64,000 nucleotides of DNA from Fusobacterium varium (GCA_900637705.1 LR134390.1:1054001-1118000), one strand, 5' to 3'; positions 26,884 through 38,009 are shown, numbered from the stretch's first letter. Notes: generated by a model from the letters alone, not told the origin. Numbers and translations: made by a program.

Positions 26884-28056
26884 ATGAAGAAAAAACTTAT
26901 ACATCTCTTTATAATCATATTTCTTTTTACAGGTTGTACATATTTTAAAGTAAGGGAAGCATTTAAAGAAGCTGATAAGGGAGAATATACGAAATCTTTA
27001 TATAATTTAGCAGATATATTAAAAACTAATAGTAGAGATAGAAGAACTCTTGATGCTTTTGAGCTTATATATCCAATGGGAGAAAAGGAATATTATGATG
27101 AACTTGATATGACCAGAAATAGAGATCTTGTAGGATATACAAAAGCTCTTTTAAATCTTTTGAGGGTACAGGAAATATATTATTCTCTACCGGAAGAAAG
27201 CAGAAATTCAATAGCTGTGATAACTCCACCACCAGCAGAGAGAAATAAAGTAAAACAAGAAAGTGCAGAAAGCTTTTTTAAATTGGGAAATCAATTTCAG
27301 GCTGAAACTATAGAGGATAAACTTAGAAAATTTGGATTTTATTCAGAAGCTCAAAAATATGATATTGATAATAGAAAAGATATAAATAAAAAATATTCAG
27401 AAAGTATGGAGAATGCAAGAGTAAGATTTAATTTAGTAGTAAATACACTGGTAGGAAGGAAAAATTTTAGTGATGATTTTAAAAAATATACTATCAGCAA
27501 TATAGGAACTTATCCTCTTTTTACAGTAAATGATAAAAGTAAAGCTAATGTAGATTTAAATATATCATTGAGCAATTTTTATTATTCGCCTCCTACAGTA
27601 AATGTAATAAGTGGTATAGACAGTTATTTTGAAACTAGAATAAGGAGAGTAATGAAAAAAGTAGTTACTACTGAAATGGTAAATGGAAAAGCTGTAGAAA
27701 GAGTAAAATATGTACCAGTAGATGAAGAATATGAAGTTGAAATATTTTATAAATATGAAAAATATATAAAAACAACATATGCAGAATATGACTTAGCATA
27801 TATCATGAAGGATAAAAAAGATGACAGAATTATTGCTAAAAATAGTAAAAAAATAAGATACAGTGATGAAGCAGTATGGATGAAATTTTATCCAATAACA
27901 CATGTGAGAGGAGGATACCACAGGTTTCCTATAAGTGAAAATGAAAAATATGTATTAGATGAGGCTACTGTTGTGAGAAGAGCTATGTTAAAGGGAACAG
28001 AAATAATAAACTTAGAATTAAAAGCATTGGATTCTAATAGAATAATTGGCTGGTAA
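26884..28056 (+). CDS. Exported lipoprotein, hypothetical
   Basis: A 390-aa lipoprotein. The signal peptide ends in lipobox FTGC (Cys18). The remainder is soluble, with helical residues ~25-190 (KEADKGEYTKSLYNLADIL, TPR-like) and a beta-rich C-terminal half. I see no catalytic motif. Start ATG 26884 is set by GAGGGGG 6 nt upstream; an ATG at 26869 overlaps that RBS. A 32-bp gap separates it from the aminotransferase gene. Confidence 0.75.
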   Translation: MKKKLIHLFIIIFLFTGCTYFKVREAFKEADKGEYTKSLYNLADILKTNSRDRRTLDAFELIYPMGEKEYYDELDMTRNRDLVGYTKALLNLLRVQEIYYSLPEESRNSIAVITPPPAERNKVKQESAESFFKLGNQFQAETIEDKLRKFGFYSEAQKYDIDNRKDINKKYSESMENARVRFNLVVNTLVGRKNFSDDFKKYTISNIGTYPLFTVNDKSKANVDLNISLSNFYYSPPTVNVISGIDSYFETRIRRVMKKVVTTEMVNGKAVERVKYVPVDEEYEVEIFYKYEKYIKTTYAEYDLAYIMKDKKDDRIIAKNSKKIRYSDEAVWMKFYPITHVRGGYHRFPISENEKYVLDEATVVRRAMLKGTEIINLELKALDSNRIIGW

Positions 28057-28088
28057 TATTTTAAATATGCAATATGGGAGGAAAATTT

Positions 28089-29339
28089 ATGTTAGCAAAA
28101 GGAATGGAAAACAGAAATTTAGTAGATAAGGTCTTCAGTATAGCTAAAAAAGCTAAAGAAGCTGCTGAAAAATATGGAGATGAAAAAGTAGTAAATGCAA
28201 CTATAGGATCACTTTATGATGAAGATGGGAAATTAGTTGTATTAAAATCAGTGACAGAAACATATAAAGAACTGCCACCAGAAGAAATAGCAGGGTATGC
28301 TTCAGCATTTACAGGAAGCCCTGAATATAAAGAAAGTGTGAAAAGATCTATTTTAGGGAATGATTATGCTGAAGAATTTAAAAATCATTATATGGAAGTA
28401 ATAGGAACTCCAGGAGGAACAGGAGCAGTAAGTAATAGTGTAAAAAATTATCTGAATGAAGGGGACACACTTCTTCTTCCAAAGTGGCTATGGAGTCCAT
28501 ATATTCTTATGGCTTCTGAAAGAAAAGGAGATTGTGAATATTATACAATTTTTGATGAAAATGGTGGATTTGATCTTAAGGATTTTTCTGAAAAAATATT
28601 TAAACTTGCAGAGAAACAAGATAATGTAGTAGTTATTATAAATGATCCATGTCAAAATCCAACTGGATATAAATTAACTATTGAAGAGTGGAAAAAAGTT
28701 TTAGAGATATTTAAAAAAGCAACTGAGAAAGCTAATATAATTTTAATAAATGATATAGCATATATAGATTTCGATGACAGAAATGAAGAAGAGAAAAAAG
28801 AATATAGAGAACTTTTTAAAAATCTTCCATCAAAAATTCTTGTAATATTTGCTTTCAGCCTTTCTAAGTCATTGACTAGCTACGGGTTAAGAGTAGGAGC
28901 ACAACTGGCTCTTTCAAGTGATAAAAAGGTTATAGAGGAATTTGAAAAAGCTAATTCTTATTCTTGTCGTTCTACATGGTCAAATATCTCTAGAGGAGGT
29001 ATGAAAATGTTCAGCGATATTATGCTTGATGAAGAAAAAAGTAAGATGTTGAAAAAAGAGAGAGAAATATATAGATTACTTATAAAAGAAAGAGCAGAGA
29101 TTTTTCTGAAGGAAGCAGAAGAATGTAATTTAAAAGTTTTGCCTTATAAAACTGGATTCTTTTTGACAATACCTACAGGAAAGCTGACAGATAAAGTTGC
29201 CGAGGAATTAGAAAAGGAAAATATATATACAGTAGTATTAGATGAAGGAATAAGAATTGCAGTATGCAGTGTACCAAAGAAAAAAATAATAGGATTAGCT
29301 AGAAGAATAAAGAAAGCTGTAGAAGAAGCTTCAAAATAA
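28089..29339 (+). CDS. PLP-dependent class I/II aminotransferase
   Basis: A 416-aa fold-type I aminotransferase: GTPGGTGAVSNS (cofactor phosphate loop, ~104), NDPCQNPTGYKLT (~190), DIAYIDFD (~225) and the PLP lysine in FSLSKSLTSYGLRVG (~260). It resembles aromatic amino-acid or aspartate-type aminotransferases. The true substrate is not evident. Start ATG 28089 follows GGGAGGAAA; the frame opens slightly earlier, but within the RBS. Confidence 0.88.
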   Translation: MLAKGMENRNLVDKVFSIAKKAKEAAEKYGDEKVVNATIGSLYDEDGKLVVLKSVTETYKELPPEEIAGYASAFTGSPEYKESVKRSILGNDYAEEFKNHYMEVIGTPGGTGAVSNSVKNYLNEGDTLLLPKWLWSPYILMASERKGDCEYYTIFDENGGFDLKDFSEKIFKLAEKQDNVVVIINDPCQNPTGYKLTIEEWKKVLEIFKKATEKANIILINDIAYIDFDDRNEEEKKEYRELFKNLPSKILVIFAFSLSKSLTSYGLRVGAQLALSSDKKVIEEFEKANSYSCRSTWSNISRGGMKMFSDIMLDEEKSKMLKKEREIYRLLIKERAEIFLKEAEECNLKVLPYKTGFFLTIPTGKLTDKVAEELEKENIYTVVLDEGIRIAVCSVPKKKIIGLARRIKKAVEEASK

Positions 29340-29504
29340 CCTTAAATAAAAGTTATATTAAATATTTATAAAATATATTTAAAGAGAAATTAACATTTTA
29401 AATTTCTATCACAAATACTATTCAATAATTGGATAATATGTGGTATTATCTTATTATAGAAACATAAAGTTGTACCTTTTAAAATACTCAAGGAAGGGTG
29501 ATAG

Positions 29505-30350
29505 ATGATGAAAGAATTAGATTTAAGAAAAGTAACTGATGAAGTAGAAAGAATGTGTATAGAGGGAAACTACTTTATTGGAAAAGATGTATTAGACAAA
29601 ATTAAGGAAGCATATGCAAAAGAAGAATCAGAAGTTGGGAAAAATATTCTTGGACAAATTATTGAAAATGATGAAATAGCAGCAAATGAGCAAGTTCCTA
29701 TGTGTCAAGATACAGGAATTGTAGTAGTATTTTTAGAAATAGGAACTGAAGTAAGAATTCCTGGAGATATCTATGAAGCTGTTAATGAAGGAATTAGAAG
29801 AGGATATGAAAAAGGATATTTAAGAAAATCAGTTGTAAAAGATCCTTTAGATAGAGTAAATACTAAAGATAATACACCTGCTATTATTCATACTACTCTC
29901 GTTCCAGGATCAGATAAAGTTAAAATAATTGTAGCTCCTAAAGGTGGAGGTTCTGAAAATATGAGCGTTTTAAAAATGCTTAAACCATCTGATGGAATAG
30001 AGGGAATCAAAAAATTAGTTATAGAAACTATTAAAAATGCTGGTGGAAATCCATGCCCACCTATCATAGTAGGAGTAGGAATTGGAGGAAACTTTGAAAA
30101 AGCAGCAATTCTTGCTAAAAAAGCAATATTGAGAGATATCAATGATAAAAGTAGCAGTCCTATTAATGCTAAATTGGAAGAAGAATTACTAGAACTTATA
30201 AATAAAACTGGAGTTGGACCACTAGGACTAGGAGGAAGAACTACAGCTTTAGCAGTTAAAGTTGAAACATATCCATGTCATATAGCAGCTCTTCCAGTTG
30301 CTATTAATCTTAACTGCCATGCAGCTAGACATAAGGAAGTAGAACTATAA
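29505..30350 (+). CDS. Fumarate hydratase class I, alpha subunit
   Basis: A 281-aa subunit of the iron-sulfur, two-subunit fumarase, or of the closely related tartrate dehydratase. Cluster Cys lie in [12 protein letters not shown] (~65), [17 protein letters not shown] (~185) and [19 protein letters not shown] (C-terminus). Fumarase interconverts fumarate and malate. Together with the exported fumarate reductase-like proteins at 1-3 kb this suggests fumarate metabolism, but tartrate dehydratase cannot be excluded. RBS AAGGAAGGG precedes the ATG pair at 29505/29508. The beta gene follows after 51 bp. Confidence 0.9.
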   Translation: MMKELDLRKVTDEVERMCIEGNYFIGKDVLDKIKEAYAKEESEVGKNILGQIIENDEIAANEQVPMCQDTGIVVVFLEIGTEVRIPGDIYEAVNEGIRRGYEKGYLRKSVVKDPLDRVNTKDNTPAIIHTTLVPGSDKVKIIVAPKGGGSENMSVLKMLKPSDGIEGIKKLVIETIKNAGGNPCPPIIVGVGIGGNFEKAAILAKKAILRDINDKSSSPINAKLEEELLELINKTGVGPLGLGGRTTALAVKVETYPCHIAALPVAINLNCHAARHKEVEL

Positions 30351-30401
30351 TTTTGAGTTTAAGCTGAATACAATAAATATAAGTTTTAGGAGGGATTGAT
30401 A

Positions 30402-30959
30402 ATGGAATATAAAATCACAACACCATTAAAAGAAGAAGATATAGTAAAATTAAATGCTGGAGATACAGTAAAAATCACTGGAGTTATATATACAGCAAGA
30501 GATGCAGCACATGCTAGACTTGTAAAGCTACTTGAGGAAGGAAAAGAACTTCCAATAGATGTGAGAGGACAAGTAATATATTATGTAGGACCTACACCAG
30601 CTAAGCCAGGAAAACCAATAGGAAGTGCTGGACCAACTACAAGTTATAGAATGGACGCTTATGCACCTAGACTTATAAAAGAAGGGTTAAAAGGAATGAT
30701 AGGAAAAGGAGCTAGATCTAAAGAAGTTAAAGATGCTATCGTTTCTGAAAAAGCTGTGTATTTTGCAGCAGTAGGAGGAGCAGCAGCTCTTATAGCAAAA
30801 TCTATTAAAAAAGCTGAAATTATCACTTATGAAGATTTAGGAGCTGAGGCACTAAGAAGATTGGAAGTTGTAGATTTTCCAGCTATAGTTATCAATGATA
30901 TCTATGGAGGAGATTTATATAAAGAAGGTCAAGAACAATGGAATGAACTAGACAAATAG
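30402..30959 (+). CDS. Fumarate hydratase class I, beta subunit
   Basis: A 185-aa C-terminal-domain subunit: DAAHARL (~29), VGPTPAKPGKPIGSAGPTTSYRMD (split over ~51-74, substrate loop), MIGKGARS and FAAVGGAAALIAKSI. It pairs with the alpha subunit just upstream. Start ATG 30402 follows AGGAGGG. It is followed by copy B of the dispersed hairpin repeat, which probably ends the transcript. Confidence 0.9.
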   Translation: MEYKITTPLKEEDIVKLNAGDTVKITGVIYTARDAAHARLVKLLEEGKELPIDVRGQVIYYVGPTPAKPGKPIGSAGPTTSYRMDAYAPRLIKEGLKGMIGKGARSKEVKDAIVSEKAVYFAAVGGAAALIAKSIKKAEIITYEDLGAEALRRLEVVDFPAIVINDIYGGDLYKEGQEQWNELDK

Positions 30960-30977
30960 TTCATAATAAAATTGAAG

Positions 30978-31050
30978 GGGTTGTGCAAATTGATGATTTT
31001 TAATCATTTATTTGAACAACTCTTTTTTTCAGCATTTTTGTTTTGAGTTA
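30978..31050. repeat. Dispersed ~75-bp hairpin repeat, copy B
   Basis: The sequence is closely related to 10808-10887. The same GGGGTTG..GCAAATTGATG arm folds with ATTTGAACAACTC, followed by seven T. It is likely the terminator of the fumarase operon and perhaps a mobile-element relic. Confidence 0.7.
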
Positions 31051-31103
31051 TGTATTGTACTGTACCCAAAATTTTAGATAATTAAGATGGAGGGGGCATT
31101 TTT

Positions 31104-31298
31104 TTAATCTTTCATATATTTTAAAAATCTTTTCAGAAAATTTTCTTTTTTTTCAATTCCAGTTATTTTTTTTATTTCTGCTTTCAAATGTTTTTTATTT
31201 TTATTGTTAGGACAGATGTAGCATACTTTACTTTTACATATCTGACAATTTTTTTCTATTTTTTCAAGTTTTTCTGCATAAAGCTTCAATTTCTCCAT
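31104..31298 (-). CDS. Small Cys-rich basic protein, hypothetical
   Basis: A 64-aa protein with CQICKSKVCYICPNNK (C-x2-C-x4-C-x2-C, residues ~19-30), probably a small metal-binding knuckle, then a Lys-rich helix. A good RBS (AGAGGAG) lies 6 nt before the ATG, which supports a real gene. No function recognised. Confidence 0.5.
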   Translation of the reverse strand: MEKLKLYAEKLEKIEKNCQICKSKVCYICPNNKNKKHLKAEIKKITGIEKKENFLKRFLKYMKD

Positions 31299-31754
31299 TT
31301 TCTCTCCTCTGAATGAAAATTTTATTTCTATTATATCATGAATAAAGATAAGATAAAATATTGAATTTTAAAGAAATTAATAATATGTAGAAGAATATTT
31401 TTATATACATAAAATTTAGAATGAAAAAAGGAGGAAAGAAAATTATAAATAAAAATGACAAGATAAAGGCATAAAAAATTTTTATAGCAGTATTAAAAAA
31501 GAAATACTATAAATAAAGGATTATAATGTTTTAAGTTTAGAAGAAAGCAAAAGGGAGAATAGATAAAAAGTATAAATATGTCATTTAAAAAAATATAATG
31601 AGCTTTTTTTTAATGTGTATGCAAATATAATAATTCTTATTAAAAGTATGTATTAAAATAATATTTTTTATTCTAAATATTAAAATATAATATTTTTTAT
31701 TGTCAAATTCTTATTAATATAGTATCATTTTAAATGAAAGAAAAATTAGGATAG
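31299..31754. other. AT-rich intergenic stretch, no gene seen
   Basis: These 456 bp hold no credible reading frame. An AAAGGAGG at about 31428 is followed by frames that stop at once. Long A/T runs near 31590-31735 presumably include the glpP promoter, which I cannot place with confidence. Confidence 0.5.
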
Positions 31755-31763
31755 GTGGTTGAG

Positions 31764-32324
31764 ATGAAAATCAAAGAAGTTTTGGAAAGAAATCCTGTTA
31801 TTCCAGCAATTAAAAATGATATGTATTTGGAAGAAGCAAAAAATAGTAGTAGTGAAATAGTTTTTGTTATAATATCAAATCTTCTTAATGTAACAGATAT
31901 AGTTGCAGAATTGAAAAAAGCAGGGAAAATAGTTTTTGTTCATGTTGATATGATTGAAGGTTTATCAAGTTCAGCATATGGAGTTGAATATATAATAAAA
32001 AATACAGGGCTAGATGGAATAATAACTACTAAACATAATGTTGTAAGTCTTGCTAATAAAAATGAGATTCCTGTTATACAGAGATTTTTTATACTTGATT
32101 CTTTTTCATTTAAAAATACAATAGCTCATATTCGTGAAAATAAACCAAGTGCTATAGAAATTTTACCAGGAATAATGCCTAAAATAATAAAAAAAATTAA
32201 AAATATTTTAAATGTTCCAATAATTGCAGGGGGACTTATAGATGAAAAAGAAGATGTAATCAATGCCTTGAAAGCAGGAGCAGAAGGAATTTCTACTACT
32301 GATAAAAGTTTGTGGGAAAGTTAG
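31764..32324 (+). CDS. glpP: Glycerol-3-phosphate-responsive antiterminator
   Basis: A 186-aa TIM-barrel-like RNA-binding regulator: NPVIPAIKND, VFVHVDMIEGLSSSAYGVEYI (split over ~57-77), GIITTKHNVVSLA, IEILPGIMPK, IIAGGLIDEKEDVINALKAGAEGISTT (~147-173). GlpP with glycerol-3-phosphate lets RNA polymerase read through leader terminators of glp genes in Bacillus. Two matching leaders occur in this window, before glpF (32356-32471) and dhaK (54243-54357). Start ATG 31764 follows GGTGG. It is transcribed in the same direction as glpF but is separated from it by a promoter and leader. Confidence 0.92.
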   Translation: MKIKEVLERNPVIPAIKNDMYLEEAKNSSSEIVFVIISNLLNVTDIVAELKKAGKIVFVHVDMIEGLSSSAYGVEYIIKNTGLDGIITTKHNVVSLANKNEIPVIQRFFILDSFSFKNTIAHIRENKPSAIEILPGIMPKIIKKIKNILNVPIIAGGLIDEKEDVINALKAGAEGISTTDKSLWES

Positions 32325-32355
32325 TACTGAAATCGCACTTAATGAAAAAAAGTAG

Positions 32356-32471
32356 TTGACAAAGTATTGAAATTGAAGTAGTATTATATTAAGTTAATAA
32401 AGCTTGGAGAAATGAGAAGCTTAAAATAATTATCTTTCTAAAAGGGAAGGTAAGTATTTTAAGTTTTTTTT
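32356..32471 (+). promoter_or_regulatory. Promoter and GlpP-type attenuator leader of glpFK
   Basis: TTGACA (32356-32361), 17 bp, then TAGTAT. The leader has AAAGCTTGGAGAAATGAG, then a long stem CTTAAAATA...TATTTTAAG (32420-32464) and eight T, an intrinsic terminator. The same block, GGAGAAGCTTA-N3-TAATT-N-TC plus terminator, recurs before dhaK. It fits glycerol-3-phosphate-dependent antitermination by GlpP, encoded just upstream. Confidence 0.75.
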
Positions 32472-32516
32472 ATTACAAGCTTCATTAAAAATAAAGTTAA
32501 CAACAAGGAGGATTTT

Positions 32517-33260
32517 ATGACACCAAGTTCAATGTATCTGGCAGAATTTATTGGAACAGCTTCGTTACTGCTTTTAGGGAATGGAATTAATATGACTCTT
32601 AGTTTGAGAAAAAGCTTTGGAAAAGGTGGAGGTTGGATGGTAACTTGTTTTGGGTGGGGTCTTGCTGTAACTATGTCAGCTTATCTTACTGGTTGGGTAA
32701 GTGGAGCTCATCTTAATCCAGCATTATCTATATCTCTTGCACTTAGTGGAAGATTACCTATGAACCTTTTGCCTGGATATATAATTGCTCAATTATTAGG
32801 AGCAATGGCAGGAGCTACGTTAGCATATTTAACTAATAAAGATCTCATGGACGATGAACCAGAGCCAGGAACTAAATTAGGAGTATTTGCAACTGGTCCA
32901 GCTATTGAGAATAAACCTTGGAATTTAGTAACAGAAATAGTTGGAACAACTATTCTGGTAGTGGGTATCCTTGCAATAGGATATGGAAGCAATGAAGTTG
33001 GGTCAGGAATGGGACCTTTTTTAGTAGGAATGCTTATATGCGTAATTGGAATGGCAACTGGTGGAGCAACAGGTTTTGCTATCAATCCAGCAAGAGATCT
33101 TGGACCTAGAATAGCTCATGCACTTCTTCCTATTAAAGGAAAAGGAGGTTCAAATTGGCAATATGCTTGGGTTCCAATTGTAGGACCAATAATTGGAGCA
33201 GTTTTAGGAGTATTGTTTTTTGATGCTTTTGTTGGCAGATGTATAGCTTGTGCTATATAA
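32517..33260 (+). CDS. glpF: Glycerol uptake facilitator (aquaglyceroporin)
   Basis: A 247-aa, six-helix membrane channel with both NPA boxes: SGAHLNPALSIS (~64) and GFAINPARDLGPR (~185; the Asp after NPAR marks the glycerol branch). It lets glycerol diffuse into the cell, where GlpK traps it. RBS AAGGAGG precedes the ATG. It is first in the glpFK transcript behind the attenuator leader. Confidence 0.96.
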   Translation: MTPSSMYLAEFIGTASLLLLGNGINMTLSLRKSFGKGGGWMVTCFGWGLAVTMSAYLTGWVSGAHLNPALSISLALSGRLPMNLLPGYIIAQLLGAMAGATLAYLTNKDLMDDEPEPGTKLGVFATGPAIENKPWNLVTEIVGTTILVVGILAIGYGSNEVGSGMGPFLVGMLICVIGMATGGATGFAINPARDLGPRIAHALLPIKGKGGSNWQYAWVPIVGPIIGAVLGVLFFDAFVGRCIACAI

Positions 33261-33293
33261 TAGAGGTGTAGTTAGTTTGATTTAGGTATATAA

Positions 33294-34817
<1,524 letters not shown>

Positions 34818-34825
34818 CAAAAAGC

Positions 34826-34942
34826 TTGACAAAACTCTAAAAATAAGAGATAATAGGTAAAAAGAAATATTGACTAGAGATGATAGTGGGTCAAGCATAT
34901 AGTGGGATATAAATCCTGCTTATTTGCTTGACCCTTTTTTTC
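34826..34942 (+). promoter_or_regulatory. Promoter plus leader with intrinsic terminator before the glycerol-3-phosphate oxidase genes
   Basis: TTGACA (34826-34831), 17 bp, GATAAT (34849-34854), then a ~35-nt leader and a 10-bp stem GGGTCAAGCA/TGCTTGACCC (34888-34897 with 34925-34934) with eight T. The terminator lies between a promoter and the next gene, so it is an attenuator rather than just the glpK end. I do not see the GGAGAAGCTTA block of the other two leaders. Confidence 0.65.
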
Positions 34943-34962
34943 TTAAAAAATGGGAGGTTACA

Positions 34963-36390
34963 ATGGTAGATGTTGTTGTAATAGGAAGTGGAATAATGGG
35001 AGCTGCAGTATCTCGTGAGCTGTCTAAATATAATTTAGATATAATAGTTTTAGAAAAAGAGCATGATGTATCTAATGGAACAACTAAAGCAAATTCAGCT
35101 ATTATTCATGCTGGGTATGATGCACAAAATGGAACACTTATGGCAAAATATAATGCATTAGGGAATGCTATGTTTGATGTCCTTTGTAAAGAAATAGATG
35201 CACCTTTCAAAAGATGTGGATCATATGTTCTTGCTTTTACAGAAGAAGAGAGGAAGCATTTAAAAGTTCTGTATGATAGAGGGATCAAAAATGGGATTCC
35301 TAGAATCGAAATATTAGAGAAAGAGGAAATATTAAAAAGAGAACCTAATATAAATAAAGAAGTAGTTGCAGCTCTTTATGCTCCAACAGCTGGAGTAATA
35401 GGACCTTGGGAATTTACTATAAAACTGTTGGAAAATGCTGCTGAAAATGGTGTTGATATACAAACAGACAGTAAAGTTTTAGATATAAAAAAATTAGAAG
35501 AGGGTTATGTTGTAAAACTTGAAGATAGAGAGATACTTACTAAAACTGTTATTAATGCTGCAGGGGTATTTGCTGATGAATTAAATGCAATGGTAAGTAA
35601 TGATAAATTTAAAATAATACCAAGAAAAGGAGAGTATTTTCTTTTAGATAAAGTTCAAGGAAATTTAACAAATAGTGTTATATTTCAATGTCCAACTGCT
35701 TTGGGAAAAGGGGTACTGGTAGCTCAAACTATTCATGGAAACCTTATAACTGGACCTACAGCTTTAGATATAGATGATAAGGAAGATGTATCAAATACTG
35801 TAGAGGAAATGGATAATATAAAAAAGCAAGCTATAAAAAGTATACCTGAAATAAACTTCAGAGATAATATAAGAAACTTTGCTGGACTTAGAGCAGAAAG
35901 CGACAGAGGAGATTTTATAATAGGAGAGGCTTCAGATGCAAAAGGATTTTTTAATATAGCAGGAACAAAATCTCCAGGATTGTCGTCAGCACCAGCAATA
36001 GCATTAGATGTGGCTACACAGGTATTAAATAGATTGGGAAATGTAACAAAAAAAGAAGTTTTTAAGAAAAACAAACCTCAAATACATTTTATGGAATTAT
36101 CACCTGAGGAAAAAGCTGAAGTTATTGCTAAGGATCCTAGATATGGAAGAATAATATGCAGGTGTGAAAATATCACTGAGGGTGAAATAGTTGATGTAAT
36201 TCATAGAAAAGTAGGAGCTAAAACTGTAGATGGTATTAAAAAAAGATGCAGACCTGGTTCTGGAAGATGTCAAGGAGGATTCTGTGGACCAAGAGTACAG
36301 GAAATACTAGCTAGAGAACTTAAAACTGAACTTGATAAAATAGTATTAGATAAAAAAGGTGCATATATTCTGACAGGGAAGACAAAATAG
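34963..36390 (+). CDS. GlpA-like FAD-dependent glycerol-3-phosphate dehydrogenase with BFD domain
   Basis: A 475-aa flavoprotein: N-terminal DAO fold with FAD motif VVIGSGIMGAAVSREL (~5-20), TTKANSAIIHAGYDA (~44), a C-terminal half with GLRAESDRGDFI, then a [2Fe-2S] BFD domain (CRCENITEGEI ... KKRCRPGSGRCQGGFC, ~400-450). In this operon it most likely oxidises glycerol-3-phosphate to DHAP and passes electrons to the next protein, as in GlpABC-type systems. ATG 34963 follows GGGAGG. The next gene begins 15 bp downstream. Confidence 0.9.
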   Translation: MVDVVVIGSGIMGAAVSRELSKYNLDIIVLEKEHDVSNGTTKANSAIIHAGYDAQNGTLMAKYNALGNAMFDVLCKEIDAPFKRCGSYVLAFTEEERKHLKVLYDRGIKNGIPRIEILEKEEILKREPNINKEVVAALYAPTAGVIGPWEFTIKLLENAAENGVDIQTDSKVLDIKKLEEGYVVKLEDREILTKTVINAAGVFADELNAMVSNDKFKIIPRKGEYFLLDKVQGNLTNSVIFQCPTALGKGVLVAQTIHGNLITGPTALDIDDKEDVSNTVEEMDNIKKQAIKSIPEINFRDNIRNFAGLRAESDRGDFIIGEASDAKGFFNIAGTKSPGLSSAPAIALDVATQVLNRLGNVTKKEVFKKNKPQIHFMELSPEEKAEVIAKDPRYGRIICRCENITEGEIVDVIHRKVGAKTVDGIKKRCRPGSGRCQGGFCGPRVQEILARELKTELDKIVLDKKGAYILTGKTK

Positions 36391-36405
36391 GGAGGAAATG
36401 CAGAT

Positions 36406-37665
36406 ATGAAATATGATTTGGTTATTATAGGTGGTGGTCCAGGAGGACTTGCTGCAGCAGTAGAAGCTAAAAAGAATGGAATAGAAAGTATATTAGTCAT
36501 AGAGAGGGATAAAGAACTGGGAGGAATACTTCAGCAATGTATTCATAATGGATTTGGACTGCATGAATTTAAAGAAGAACTTACAGGACCTGAATATGCT
36601 CAAAGATTTATAGAAAAGCTTTATGAAATGAATATTGAATATAAATTGGATACAATGGTATTAGATCTTACAAAAGATAAAAAGATTCATGCAATCAATA
36701 CTAAAGATGGGTATATGATAATAGAAGCTAAGGCTGTTATTTTAGCAATGGGCTGCAGAGAAAGAACTAGAGGAGCTATTTCAATACCAGGAGATAGACC
36801 ATCAGGAATATTTACAGCAGGAGCAGCTCAAAGATTTATTAATATGGAAGGATACATGGTAGGGAAAAAAGTACTTATCTTAGGATCAGGAGATATTGGG
36901 CTTATCATGGCTAGAAGACTTACACTGGAAGGTGCAGAAGTTAAAGCAGTAGTTGAGCTTATGCCTTTTTCTGGAGGATTGACTAGAAACATAGTTCAAT
37001 GTTTAGATGATTATAATATTCCATTATATCTAAGCCACACAGTTATAGATATTGTAGGAAAGGAAAGGCTTGAAAAAGTAATAATAGCAAAAGTAGATGA
37101 GAATAGAAAACCAATACCTGGAACTGAAATGACATATGAATGTGATACACTACTTCTTTCAGTAGGACTTATTCCAGAAAATGATATTTCAAGAAAAACA
37201 GGATTGGAAATAGACAGAAGAACAAATGGACTTATAGTAAATGAAATGATGGAAACTAGTGCTGATGGAATATTTGCCTGTGGAAATGTTGTTCATGTAC
37301 ATGACTTGGTGGATTTCGTAAGTGCAGAAGCTAGAAGAGCTGGTAAAGCAGCAGCAAAGTATATAAAAAATGAGGTAAAAATTGGAGATTATAGAGAAAT
37401 AAAAAATGGAAAAGGTATAGTGTATACAGTTCCACAAAAATTCAGAGCTGAAAATATAGATACAGCTCTTGAGGTATTTATGAGGGTAAATAATATATAT
37501 AAAAATGTAAAACTTGAAGTAAAAGATGAAAATAAAATTCTTATTAGTCTAAAAAAACAGCATATGGCTCCAGGAGAAATGGAAAAAATAATGATACCTA
37601 AAAAAATACTTGATAGTACAGAAGGAAAAATATTGACTGTAGAAATAACAGGTGGTGAACAATAA
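36406..37665 (+). CDS. FAD/NAD(P)-dependent oxidoreductase partner of the GlpA-like protein
   Basis: A 419-aa pyridine-nucleotide-disulfide-type flavoprotein: FAD motif IIGGGPGGLAAAVEAKK (~6-22), second dinucleotide motif KVLILGSGDIGLIMARRL (~155) and the C-terminal FAD loop GIFACGNVVHVHDLVDFVSAEA (split over ~288-309). GLQQCIHNGFG-like ILQQCIHNGFG follows the first motif. It sits between the GlpA-like and DUF1667 genes, an arrangement common in anaerobes for a three-part glycerol-3-phosphate oxidase. Its stop overlaps the next ATG by one base. Confidence 0.88.
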   Translation: MKYDLVIIGGGPGGLAAAVEAKKNGIESILVIERDKELGGILQQCIHNGFGLHEFKEELTGPEYAQRFIEKLYEMNIEYKLDTMVLDLTKDKKIHAINTKDGYMIIEAKAVILAMGCRERTRGAISIPGDRPSGIFTAGAAQRFINMEGYMVGKKVLILGSGDIGLIMARRLTLEGAEVKAVVELMPFSGGLTRNIVQCLDDYNIPLYLSHTVIDIVGKERLEKVIIAKVDENRKPIPGTEMTYECDTLLLSVGLIPENDISRKTGLEIDRRTNGLIVNEMMETSADGIFACGNVVHVHDLVDFVSAEARRAGKAAAKYIKNEVKIGDYREIKNGKGIVYTVPQKFRAENIDTALEVFMRVNNIYKNVKLEVKDENKILISLKKQHMAPGEMEKIMIPKKILDSTEGKILTVEITGGEQ

Positions 37666-38009
37666 TGAAAAAAAATATGATATGTATAGTTTGCCCTTTG
37701 GGTTGTCATCTTACAGTAGACACAGAAACTTTAGAGGTGTCTGGAAACAGCTGCCCGAGAGGAGAAAAATATGGGAGAGAAGAACTTACAGCTCCGAAAA
37801 GAGTAATAACTTCCACAGTAAAAATAACTGGTGGAATACATAACAGAGTTCCTGTAAAAACTAATGATTCTATTCCTAAAGAATTAAATTTTAAATGTAT
37901 GGAACTTTTAAAAAATGTTGAATTGAAATCACCAGTAAAAAGAGGAGATATAGTTATAAAAAATATACTTAATACTGGTGTAGATGTAGTTGTAACAAGA
38001 GATATGTAG
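37665..38009 (+). CDS. DUF1667 Cys-motif protein of the glycerol-3-phosphate oxidase operon
   Basis: A 114-aa soluble protein with CIVCPLGCHLTV (C-x2-C-x3-C, residues 5-12) and SCPRG (~31), a probable Fe-S or metal site, then KRVITSTVKITGG and VPVKTNDSIPK. DUF1667 proteins usually follow GlpA/GlpB-like flavoproteins, as here, but their function is not established. Translational coupling with the upstream gene (TAATG overlap) implies a subunit or assembly role (inference). Confidence 0.85.
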   Translation: MKKNMICIVCPLGCHLTVDTETLEVSGNSCPRGEKYGREELTAPKRVITSTVKITGGIHNRVPVKTNDSIPKELNFKCMELLKNVELKSPVKRGDIVIKNILNTGVDVVVTRDM

